Shown here one piece after another: positions 22,023 to 29,884 of a stretch of DNA of 64,000 nt (position 1 is the first letter of the stretch; every line of letters begins with the position of its first letter). The DNA comes from an uncultured Lachnospiraceae bacterium (lineage in GTDB: Bacteria; Bacillota; Clostridia; Lachnospirales; Lachnospiraceae): assembly GCA_900319245.1 (NCBI GenBank), contig ONNQ01000013.1, forward strand, positions 1 to 64,000, in the 5' to 3' direction. The notes under the pieces are model-generated. The model had not been told where the DNA came from and did no database searches. It worked only from the letters and a program-made list of their open reading frames with translations. The translations under genes were made by a program, and so were the position numbers.

Positions 22023-24710
22023 TTATCCCTGCCAGCGGTTCTTGAGCTCGGTCTGCAGCCGATACAGGGTGTTGAGCGCATCGAGCGGCGTCAGGTTGGA
22101 GATATCGATCTCTTTGAGTTCCCGCAGAACGTCCTCGTCGCTCACGGTATCAAATAGGGTCATCTGGCCTAGATCCACCTCGTCGTAATGGCGGATCTTG
22201 GCGGGCTTTCCGGCGCTCTGCCCGGCTTTGGCCTCAATATTCTGGATCTTTTCGGTGATATCGCTGTCTGTCAGCTGCGAGAGAAGCTCCTTGGCCCTGT
22301 CGATGACAAGGTCGGGGAGTCCCGCCAGCTTGGCAACCTGGATACCGTAGCTCTTGTCGGCGCCGCCCTTGATGATCTTTCTAAGAAAGACGATGTCATC
22401 GCCCTTTTCCTTAACAGCGACGCAGTAGTTGCTGATATTGTCGATCTTGCCCTCGAGCTCCGTGAGTTCGTGATAGTGGGTGGCAAAGAGTGTTTTGGCA
22501 CCGAGGTATTTCTTGTTGCTGATGTGCTCGATGACGGACCAGGCGATCGAGAGGCCATCGTAGGTGGACGTTCCTCTTCCGATCTCGTCCAGGATCAGCA
22601 GGGAGTCCCTGGTCGCGTTGCGAAGGATGTTGGCCACTTCGTTCATCTCGACCATAAAGGTACTCTGTCCGCTCCCCAGGTCGTCGGAGGCGCCGACGCG
22701 GGTAAAGATCCTGTCGACGACGCACAGATCCGCGGAGGCAGCCGGCACAAAGCTTCCGATCTGGGCCATCAGGCAGATCAGGGCCACCTGGCGCATGTAG
22801 GTGGACTTACCGGCCATGTTGGGCCCGGTGATGATCGCGATCGCGTTCTTCTTACTGTCGAGCGTCGTGTCGTTGGAGATAAAGTCACCGGAGAGCATCT
22901 TCTCGACGACCGGATGGCGGCCGTCCTTGATGCGGATGACGCCCTTACTGTTGATCTGGGGGCGCACATAGCGGTTTCTCTCCGCCGTCAGGGACAGGGA
23001 GCACAGAACGTCCAGCATCGCCAGCGCTCTCGCGGCTTTCTGGATGCGCACGATCTGCCCGCCGACCGTGTCGCGGATCTCGCAAAAGCGGTCGTATTCC
23101 AGCGTATTGAGCTTGTCGTCAGCGTTGAGGATCATATCCTCGAGGGTTCGCAGCTTCTCGGACGTGTAGCGCTCAGAGCCGACCAGCGTCTGCTTTCTCT
23201 GATAGTCGTCCGGCACCATGTTCTTGAAGGAATTGGTGACTTCAAAATAATAGCCGAATACTTTGTTGTACTTGATCCGCAGGTTCTTGATGCCGGTACG
23301 CTGCTGGTCCTGCGACTCCAGATCCATCAGCCACTGCCGGCCCTGGGTCTTGGCTTCGCGGAGCTTGTCAATATCGGCGTCGAACCCCGCGCGGATGATC
23401 CCGCCTTCCTTGACCTGGATGGGCGGCTCGTCCTCAATGGAATCAGAAAGGAGCTTTACCAGGTCGTCGAAGTCGTCCATATCGTCCCGCAGATCCTTTA
23501 AGAGGCCCTTGTCAAATTCCGCGAGGACCTGACGGATCGGCGCGAACATGCCAAGAGAGCTGCGCAGCGCGATCAGGTCTCTGGGGTTGGCGCTTCCGTA
23601 GCTGACTCTGGTCATGAGTCGCTCGAGGTCGTAGACGGGCTGCAGGTATTCGCGCATTTCGTCGCGGTCCACGGTGTTTTGGCACAGCTGCTCGATGGCG
23701 TCCAGCCTGTACTCGATCATCTCCCGGTCCACGAGCGGCTGCTCGATCATCTGATGGAGCTTTCTGGCCCCCATTGCGGTACCGGTCCGGTCCAGGACCC
23801 ACAGAAGGGAGCCGCGCTTTTTCTTCTCGCGCATGGTCTCCGTGAGCTCCAGGTTTCTTCGCGTGGAGCTGTCGAGGAGCATGTACTTGCCGACGGTGTA
23901 GACGCTGATGCCCGTTATATTGGACAGCGCGTTCATCTGTGTGTCGTAAAGATACCGAAGGAGCGCGCCGGCCGCGGTGCTGCCCGCCCGCTTGTCATCC
24001 ATGCCCAGCGCGATCAGGCTGGACACATGGAAATGCGAGAGGATCACCTTGTTCGCTGCCGCCTCGTCAAAATAGTGCACGCCAAGCGGATTGATGATGA
24101 CCCCGAGCCGGTCCCGCAGGTCATTCAGATCCAGTCCGGAGAGCATGAATTCGTCGTTGCATACGATCTCCGCCGGCGCGCAGCGGATGATCTCGTCGTA
24201 GATCTTGCGGTCGCCCTCGGTCTGCGTCATGTAAAACTCGCCGGTCGTGACGTCCGCAATGGAAATGCCGCTCACGCCCTGCCTGCTGTACAGGATACAG
24301 AAGATAAAGTTGTTCTTTCCCTCCTCCAGGGAGTCCATATCGAGGTTGGTACCGGGCGTCACGATCCTTGTGACTTCGCGCTTCACCATGCCCTTTGCAG
24401 TGCGGGGGTCCTCCACCTGGTCGCAGATGGCGGCTTTGTAGCCCTTCTCCACAAGGCGCGTCAGGTAACTGTCCAGGGCGTGATAGGGCACGCCGCACAT
24501 GGGCGCGCGCTCGGGTAGACCACAGCTCTTGCCCGTAAGGGTCAGCTCCAGCTCCCGGGAGACGATCTCGGCGTCCTCAAAGAACATCTCGTAGAAGTCG
24601 CCGAGCCTGTAAAAGAGGATACAGCCCGGATATTCCTTTTTGGTCTGCAGATAATGCTGCATCATAGGACTCAGTTTGGACAGGTCCTGATCTTCCAGCT
24701 TCATACTCAT
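22023..24710 (-). CDS. mutS: DNA mismatch repair protein MutS
   Basis: 895 residues, standard MutS1 length. The mismatch-reading F-x-E motif is in FYRLGDFYEMF (about 34-44), and the ATPase has Walker A GPNMAGKSTYMRQ near 635, then LDEIGRGTSTYDGLS and FATHYHEL. The C-terminus has a helical dimer tail. It recognises mispairs and small loops and recruits MutL. ATG at 24710 has GAAGG six bases upstream. It lies between miaB and mutL. Confidence 0.96.
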   Translation of the reverse strand: MSMKLEDQDLSKLSPMMQHYLQTKKEYPGCILFYRLGDFYEMFFEDAEIVSRELELTLTGKSCGLPERAPMCGVPYHALDSYLTRLVEKGYKAAICDQVEDPRTAKGMVKREVTRIVTPGTNLDMDSLEEGKNNFIFCILYSRQGVSGISIADVTTGEFYMTQTEGDRKIYDEIIRCAPAEIVCNDEFMLSGLDLNDLRDRLGVIINPLGVHYFDEAAANKVILSHFHVSSLIALGMDDKRAGSTAAGALLRYLYDTQMNALSNITGISVYTVGKYMLLDSSTRRNLELTETMREKKKRGSLLWVLDRTGTAMGARKLHQMIEQPLVDREMIEYRLDAIEQLCQNTVDRDEMREYLQPVYDLERLMTRVSYGSANPRDLIALRSSLGMFAPIRQVLAEFDKGLLKDLRDDMDDFDDLVKLLSDSIEDEPPIQVKEGGIIRAGFDADIDKLREAKTQGRQWLMDLESQDQQRTGIKNLRIKYNKVFGYYFEVTNSFKNMVPDDYQRKQTLVGSERYTSEKLRTLEDMILNADDKLNTLEYDRFCEIRDTVGGQIVRIQKAARALAMLDVLCSLSLTAERNRYVRPQINSKGVIRIKDGRHPVVEKMLSGDFISNDTTLDSKKNAIAIITGPNMAGKSTYMRQVALICLMAQIGSFVPAASADLCVVDRIFTRVGASDDLGSGQSTFMVEMNEVANILRNATRDSLLILDEIGRGTSTYDGLSIAWSVIEHISNKKYLGAKTLFATHYHELTELEGKIDNISNYCVAVKEKGDDIVFLRKIIKGGADKSYGIQVAKLAGLPDLVIDRAKELLSQLTDSDITEKIQNIEAKAGQSAGKPAKIRHYDEVDLGQMTLFDTVSDEDVLRELKEIDISNLTPLDALNTLYRLQTELKNRWQG

Positions 24711-24766
24711 GCATTACCTTCATTTCTATTCATAATACTTTTATTCGTAAAATCTCTCTTCAACAA

Positions 24767-26230
24767 TTATTCTTCGACAATTTTGCCAAAGTAATAGAAT
24801 CCGCGGCACTCCTCAAGAAGGACCGGCACAAAACGGCCGATCAAAGAGGCGTCGCCCGGCACATGGACGATCATGTTGTTGGAGAGGCGGCAGGTCACAT
24901 AGCCCTCCTTCTGGCTGTTCACTTCCTCGACGAGGCCTTCCATGACACGGCCTGCGAGCGCTGCAGATCTCGTCCTGGCGCTCTCCTGCACGGCGGTGAG
25001 GACCTTGTTAAAGCCCTCCTTGACCACGTCTTCGGGGACCTGGTCTTCCATCCTGGCAGCGGGCGTGCCCCGTCTGGGAGAATAAATAAAGGTATAGGCG
25101 TTATCGAACCCGACGCGGCGGATGACGTCCAGCGTATCCTCGATATCCTCTGCGGTCTCGCCCGGGAAGCCGACGATGATATCCGTCGTGATCGATACGT
25201 CCGGAATCTCTTCGCGGATCTTCAGGGCCAGTTCGATGAACTGCTCCTTGGTATAATGGCGGTTCATCCTTTTGAGAATCCGGTCAGAGCCGCTCTGCAG
25301 AGGCAAATGGACGTGTCTGGCTGCCTTGGGATTGTCCCGGATCACCCGGATCAGGTCGTAGGACAGATCCTTGGGATGCGGCGTCATAAAGCGGACGCGC
25401 CGGATGCCGTCTACTTTACATACTTCGTCTAAGAGCTCGGCGAACGTGATGGGATTTTCGAGTCCCTTTCCGTAGGAATTGACGTTCTGTCCAAGCAGCA
25501 TGATCTCGCGGACGCCGTCCTGCGCAAGGCTCTCCGTCTCGCGCAGAATCTCTCTGGGGTCTCGGCTTCTCTCCCGCCCGCGCACATAGGGGACGATGCA
25601 ATAGCTGCAGAAATTGTCGCAGCCAAACATGATATTGATGCCGGACTTATAGGAGAATTTTCGCTCGACGGGCAGATTTTCCACGATCTGGTCGGTCTTT
25701 TCCCAGATATGGGCCGCTTTCTTGTCCGTGCTGTAGACTTCCCACAGATACTGGGCGAAGCGGTAGATGTTGTGGGTGCCAAAAATCAGATCCACGAAGG
25801 GATAGCTCTTTCTGACCTTGTCGACGTTGCCCTTCTCCTGCATCATGCAGCCGCAGATCGCGACCTTCATATAGGGATTTTTCTTCTTAAGGTGGCTGAT
25901 CCGGCCGAGGCGCCCGAAGGTGCGCTGGTCGGCGTTATCCCTGACGGTGCAGGTATTAAAGATGACAAAATCCGCCTCCTCGGTCTCGACAGGGGCAAAG
26001 CCGGACTGCACCAGGATGCCGATCAGCTTCTCGGAATCTCTTGCGTTCATCTGGCAGCCGAAGGTGACTGTGCAGGCAGTCAGCTGCCGCCCTGCCTCTT
26101 TGGAGCGCTCCGCGATCAGTGTGCGGAGCTTGCCGATATAATAGAGCTCCCGGCTGTGTTCATCCGAGGGCTCCGGACCCATCAGGTCGATGGCTGCGAT
26201 CTCTTCTTCCAGTTTCGTATCTGTATACAT
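24767..26230 (-). CDS. miaB: tRNA-2-methylthio-N6-dimethylallyladenosine synthase
   Basis: About 487 residues. An N-terminal UPF0004 domain carries three cluster Cys (TFGCQMN, FNTCTVRD, ICGCMMQ), followed by the radical SAM CxxxCxxC motif in GCDNFCSYCIVPYVRGRE near 200, and a C-terminal TRAM domain (about 415-487). It inserts the methylthio group on i6A37 of tRNA, the step after MiaA. ATG at 26230 is preferred over 26242 because TGAGGA lies between them. A long N-terminal extension (about 50 residues before the first cluster Cys) is typical of clostridial MiaB. Confidence 0.94.
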   Translation of the reverse strand: MYTDTKLEEEIAAIDLMGPEPSDEHSRELYYIGKLRTLIAERSKEAGRQLTACTVTFGCQMNARDSEKLIGILVQSGFAPVETEEADFVIFNTCTVRDNADQRTFGRLGRISHLKKKNPYMKVAICGCMMQEKGNVDKVRKSYPFVDLIFGTHNIYRFAQYLWEVYSTDKKAAHIWEKTDQIVENLPVERKFSYKSGINIMFGCDNFCSYCIVPYVRGRERSRDPREILRETESLAQDGVREIMLLGQNVNSYGKGLENPITFAELLDEVCKVDGIRRVRFMTPHPKDLSYDLIRVIRDNPKAARHVHLPLQSGSDRILKRMNRHYTKEQFIELALKIREEIPDVSITTDIIVGFPGETAEDIEDTLDVIRRVGFDNAYTFIYSPRRGTPAARMEDQVPEDVVKEGFNKVLTAVQESARTRSAALAGRVMEGLVEEVNSQKEGYVTCRLSNNMIVHVPGDASLIGRFVPVLLEECRGFYYFGKIVEE

Positions 26231-26330
26231 TCTTATCCTCATGCCGAAGCGCTGCGCGCCGCGGGTTTCCTTGTTTTCCTGTTTCTATCTTTCCTCTATT
26301 TACACAAACCATACTATAAAGGGCAAACGG

Positions 26331-27110
26331 TCATTCCGCTACTCTGTAGAGGTAGGCACGCCCTTTCGTGCCGGTCTTCTCGATGACGCCGAGTTTTCTT
26401 AGGATCAGCGCTTCCGTCGAGAAACTCTCCCTGGGATAGCCGCAGCTTCTGGCCAGTTCTTTGGCCGTAAAGGGTTCCTTAAGATCATAGGGAATGAACT
26501 GCATGTAGTCCCGGGGATCTGTGAGAAGCGTCTCCCCGACGATCCTTGTGGGAACGCGGTCATAGCGGTGGGAGCCCCGCTTGCCGCCCCGGCCCCATCC
26601 GTCCTGCAGCCGGTACTCCTCCATATCCAGAAGGATCAGCTTGATGGAGAGATTGGGGTGATCGAGGTAGGACGAGATCTTGTACAGCTCGCGAAAGGCG
26701 TTGTAAAAGGTCCCCTTCTTGGGCGAGCGGCTCCGCTTTCCCAGCTCTCCGGTCTCCGGATCGATCCAGGTCACCCACTTGGCGGCGGGAATCGGATAGA
26801 CCACGGTCACCCGGTAGGCGGGGAGAAAGGCGTCCAGCTTGTCCCGCAGATACCCCATGTTGGCGGTCTGGATCTCCGTGATCGACTCTGTCTCCCGGCA
26901 GTAAATATCCGCTATATAGTTCCCAATCGGGATTTCGTGATGGTCCTCGTCAGGGTCCTCGTACGCCTTAAGAACGGCATGCAGAGTCTTTTCCTTCTGC
27001 ATGCCGATGCCATGACGCGCCCGGTCGCCCGGACGGACAATTGTGTCCAGGGCCTTTTGAAACCGCTCGTCTCTTCCTTCATTTGTGCAGGTGTCTGCGC
27101 ACGTAAGCAA
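26331..27110 (-). CDS. Putative PD-(D/E)XK nuclease-like protein with C-terminal winged helix
   Basis: 259 residues, no family name recognised. Residues about 35-90 contain Glu in MQKEKTLHAVLKAY, then Asp in NYIADIYC and E-x-Q in SITEIQTANMGYLRDK. The spacing E-D-ExQ on helix-strand-strand matches the core of PD-(D/E)XK nucleases, with Gln in the Lys position. The middle has basic segments (KRSRSPKKG). The last ~70 residues, with FTAKELARSCGYPRESFSTEALILRKLGVIEK, look like a winged helix-turn-helix. TTG at 27110 is chosen because GGGGAGG sits nine bases upstream; no ATG is suitable. The gene overlaps the DUF5662 gene by 32 bases. Nuclease activity is a hypothesis. Confidence 0.6.
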   Translation of the reverse strand: MLTCADTCTNEGRDERFQKALDTIVRPGDRARHGIGMQKEKTLHAVLKAYEDPDEDHHEIPIGNYIADIYCRETESITEIQTANMGYLRDKLDAFLPAYRVTVVYPIPAAKWVTWIDPETGELGKRSRSPKKGTFYNAFRELYKISSYLDHPNLSIKLILLDMEEYRLQDGWGRGGKRGSHRYDRVPTRIVGETLLTDPRDYMQFIPYDLKEPFTAKELARSCGYPRESFSTEALILRKLGVIEKTGTKGRAYLYRVAE

Positions 27111-27648
27111 ATGTCTTGTCCTCCCCTTCCTCGGCCAGCATGCGCAGGAGCATGTGAAGAAGCGCTGCTGTCTCGGGATGCATGAACTGCATGACCTTGG
27201 TACCCTGTTCAAAATAGCGAAGCGGGTAGGAATCATCATACTTGTCGCCGGCGTACACCTTACTGGCGGCAATGCGGTCCATGAGCATCTCCACCACATA
27301 CCGCCCGGGCATTTTGACGGGAATGACGGGATCCTCCCCCAGTTCGCCCCGCAGGTTGTAGTCCACCCAGTACTCGAAGTGATGGCGGTTGCGTCCCTTG
27401 TGATGAAGCCAGGAGGCACTGTAGCCCTTCTCTTCCCGCTCCGCGTTGTTGGGCGAGCGGGTCCCCTGCCAGTACCTGGCGCCGACCATAAATTCAGTCG
27501 GCGAAAACTTGGAGAGGTCGTGCAGGAGTCCCTGGCGGTAGAGGCCTACGCGAAAACAGCCCTTCATGACCAGGTACCGGTGCCTTGTGACTGTATGTAA
27601 ATGTCCGATAAACTTTTCCGGCGTGACCGGCGTTTTACTCTTTTTCAT
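27079..27648 (-). CDS. DUF5662 family protein
   Basis: 189 residues. LLHDLSKFSPTEF (about 41-53) and the His-rich LHHKGRNRHHFEYW (about 81-94) resemble the metal ligands of HD-type hydrolases, but no activity is known. The family is common in Clostridia and in some phages. ATG at 27648 lies inside the end of the GH13-like gene (14-base overlap), with AAGG nine bases upstream, and its own 3' end overlaps the next gene. All three are thus translationally coupled. Confidence 0.8.
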   Translation of the reverse strand: MKKSKTPVTPEKFIGHLHTVTRHRYLVMKGCFRVGLYRQGLLHDLSKFSPTEFMVGARYWQGTRSPNNAEREEKGYSASWLHHKGRNRHHFEYWVDYNLRGELGEDPVIPVKMPGRYVVEMLMDRIAASKVYAGDKYDDSYPLRYFEQGTKVMQFMHPETAALLHMLLRMLAEEGEDKTFAYVRRHLHK

Positions 27649-29815
27649 TCGACAAAACCTTGCTTTTGTGCTGTGCCGGCGCCGTATCGGCGGCCGGCTC
27701 TATATTCTGTTTGGCTTCGGGCGCTTCTGCCGTTCTGGCAGCAGAACGCGTTTCCGCTTTTGCGGGCGCCGCCTCTTTATTGGCATACGCGTCCTCTGCT
27801 TTCACGGTCGTACTTTCTGTTTTGACAGACGCGGCCTCTGCCGGGGCGGGCGCCGCCTCGGTCTGTACAGGCGCCGCCTTCTTCTTCGCGGGTCTGCGCT
27901 TTACAGGCTTATTGGAGGTGACGGTGTTCAGAATCCGTATGGACCTGGGCGCCACTTCCACGACGTGCTGATCGTCCATGATGTGCTCGCCTTCTATGAA
28001 GGAATCCTCGAGCGCTGTGTCGATCAGAAGATTCCAGCGCCTTCCCGGCGCAAGCTTGGGAAGACCGAGTTCCTGCGTCTCCCAGTGCATGTTAACGGCG
28101 ATGTAGAGGAGGTCCGTCTTGTCGGACGGACGCACGTAATTCTCACACAGGCAGATCCCGATGGAGTGACTAAAATGCCCCAGATCCGGCTTCCAGGCCT
28201 CTTTCCCGTGCAGGGACAGATCCGGATAGCCGCAGCCGAGATAATCAGTACTCTTAAAGGGCTTTACGCCGGTGAAAACCGCATGGGCGCGCTTAAAGGC
28301 GACGATCTTCTGCACAAAACGGCGGATCTCATCGCCGGTCACCCCATTGTCCCAGCCGGTCCAGCCCAGCTCGTTGTCCTGGCAGTAGGGATTGTTGTTG
28401 CCCATCTGTGTATTGTAGGCCTCATCGCCGGCGTTTAGAAGCGGCGTGCTCTGGGACAGAAACAGAAGGGTCAGGAGGTTGCGGATCTGATTTTTCCTAA
28501 GGCGAAGGACGTCTTCTATGTCCGTATCGCCCTCGACGCCGCAGTTCCAGCTGTAATTGTGCGCTTCGCCGTCGTTTCCGCCCTCTCCGTTGGCCTCATT
28601 GTGCCTGTCGTTATAAGAGACCAGGTCCCGGAGGGTAAATCCGTCGTTGCTGCAGACATAATGAACGTTTCCGTGCCCGGTCGGGACCTTGAGAAACTCA
28701 TACATGAATTCGCGCAGCACATAGTCATCGCTCTTACAGAACCTGCGAAGGAGGTTTGAAAACTCGGAATTATAACTATACAGGTTTTCGGTGCTGATGA
28801 GGCCCGACTCCGGGTTCTCCGCATCGGTGCCCGCAATATCCTCGTAAGGGAAGCTGGTGTGGAACAGCCTGGTGTCCGCAAGGAGGGGATCCGACGAGAA
28901 CACGCGCAGATCCGCGCAAGCGCCCATCAGATGGAATCCGTCGATATCATAATGCGTGACGTAATAGCGCACAATATGTATTTGCGCCGAAGTAGAGACA
29001 GAACCCGGGAAATACAGCTGTAAGTAGACACAAATCCCTGCCGCATGGAATTTCTTCACCATATCGGCGAACTCTTTCTGCGGACCGCCCGGATAACCGG
29101 GCGTACTGTACGAATTGCGAGGCGCGTAATAAAAGCCCCTTGTGTAGCCCCAATAGTTGACCTTCTTCACGCTAAGATCACGGATGGGACGCCCCTTTTG
29201 ATTGACCGGATAGAGGGCCAGGGCGTCTTCCATGGTGCGGGGGCCCTTGTCAGCGCGGGTTTCGGGCTGCAGCTCATAGATCGGCATCAGCTCGACGGCG
29301 GTGACGCCCAGGCTCTTTAGATAATCGATCCTCTCTGCCGCCGCGCTAAATGTGCCGGGCACAGACTGCAGATCCTTGGAGAGCATTGTAAAGCCGCGTA
29401 CATGCAGGCTGTAAATAAAGTCGTTTCCATCTCTTTTTGCGCAGCCGCTTTTGTAAGCGGGCCTCTGGTCATCCGGCGCATAGAAGAAACCTCCGGCCTG
29501 TATGGTCTTTCCTTCTGACTCGATTTCTACAACGGATCGGCAGCCGGGGTCGATAAAGGAGGTACTGCCGTTGTAAAGCTGATAACACCATTCACTTGCC
29601 TGTAACGGTGCTATTTTGACAGAATACAGATTGCCGAACCGGTATTCATCGGTGAAAGGGAACCGGATACAGGTACCATCGGCGATGCGATACAAAATGA
29701 TGCCGCAGGAATCGGTGCCCCTGAAAACAGTGGAAACAAGGATTCCGTCCTTCGTCACAATGATTCCGGTATGAAACATATGGGCTGGTTCAATTTGCGG
29801 TAAAAAAAGACCCAC
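27635..29815 (-). CDS. GH13 glycogen-debranching-like protein, catalytic residues lost
   Basis: 726 residues. The fold matches GlgX/isoamylase-type GH13: a CBM48-like N-terminus (about 1-120), a TIM barrel starting at FIYSLHVRGFTM, and the conserved stretch CSNDGFTLRDLVSYNDRHNE with YSWNCGVEG. The four catalytic regions are altered. Region I reads VYLQLYFPGS instead of DVVYNHT. Region II reads DGFHLMGA, so the nucleophile Asp is Met and the Arg is His. Region III lacks the acid Glu. Region IV has SND for the usual SHD. The last ~90 residues are an Ala/Lys/Glu/Pro tail of low complexity. This is probably a non-catalytic carbohydrate-binding protein. GTG start with AAGGAGG seven bases upstream. 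Confidence 0.8.
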   Translation of the reverse strand: MGLFLPQIEPAHMFHTGIIVTKDGILVSTVFRGTDSCGIILYRIADGTCIRFPFTDEYRFGNLYSVKIAPLQASEWCYQLYNGSTSFIDPGCRSVVEIESEGKTIQAGGFFYAPDDQRPAYKSGCAKRDGNDFIYSLHVRGFTMLSKDLQSVPGTFSAAAERIDYLKSLGVTAVELMPIYELQPETRADKGPRTMEDALALYPVNQKGRPIRDLSVKKVNYWGYTRGFYYAPRNSYSTPGYPGGPQKEFADMVKKFHAAGICVYLQLYFPGSVSTSAQIHIVRYYVTHYDIDGFHLMGACADLRVFSSDPLLADTRLFHTSFPYEDIAGTDAENPESGLISTENLYSYNSEFSNLLRRFCKSDDYVLREFMYEFLKVPTGHGNVHYVCSNDGFTLRDLVSYNDRHNEANGEGGNDGEAHNYSWNCGVEGDTDIEDVLRLRKNQIRNLLTLLFLSQSTPLLNAGDEAYNTQMGNNNPYCQDNELGWTGWDNGVTGDEIRRFVQKIVAFKRAHAVFTGVKPFKSTDYLGCGYPDLSLHGKEAWKPDLGHFSHSIGICLCENYVRPSDKTDLLYIAVNMHWETQELGLPKLAPGRRWNLLIDTALEDSFIEGEHIMDDQHVVEVAPRSIRILNTVTSNKPVKRRPAKKKAAPVQTEAAPAPAEAASVKTESTTVKAEDAYANKEAAPAKAETRSAARTAEAPEAKQNIEPAADTAPAQHKSKVLSNEKE

Positions 29816-29884
29816 TTCAGCGCCTCCTTATATTGCGTACTAACAACTCTAAAAAACTCATATCATATTATTTTACCACAAGAG

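Noticed and set aside
27111-27419. Long upstream extension of the nuclease-like gene into DUF5662
   Set aside because: The extension is a shifted reading of the DUF5662 gene; the TTG at 27110 has a strong ribosome site.
27640-27960. Ala/Lys/Pro-rich tail of the GH13-like protein as a frameshift product
   Set aside because: The reading frame stays open to a stop that overlaps the next start, and the composition is that of a deliberate low-complexity linker or tail.
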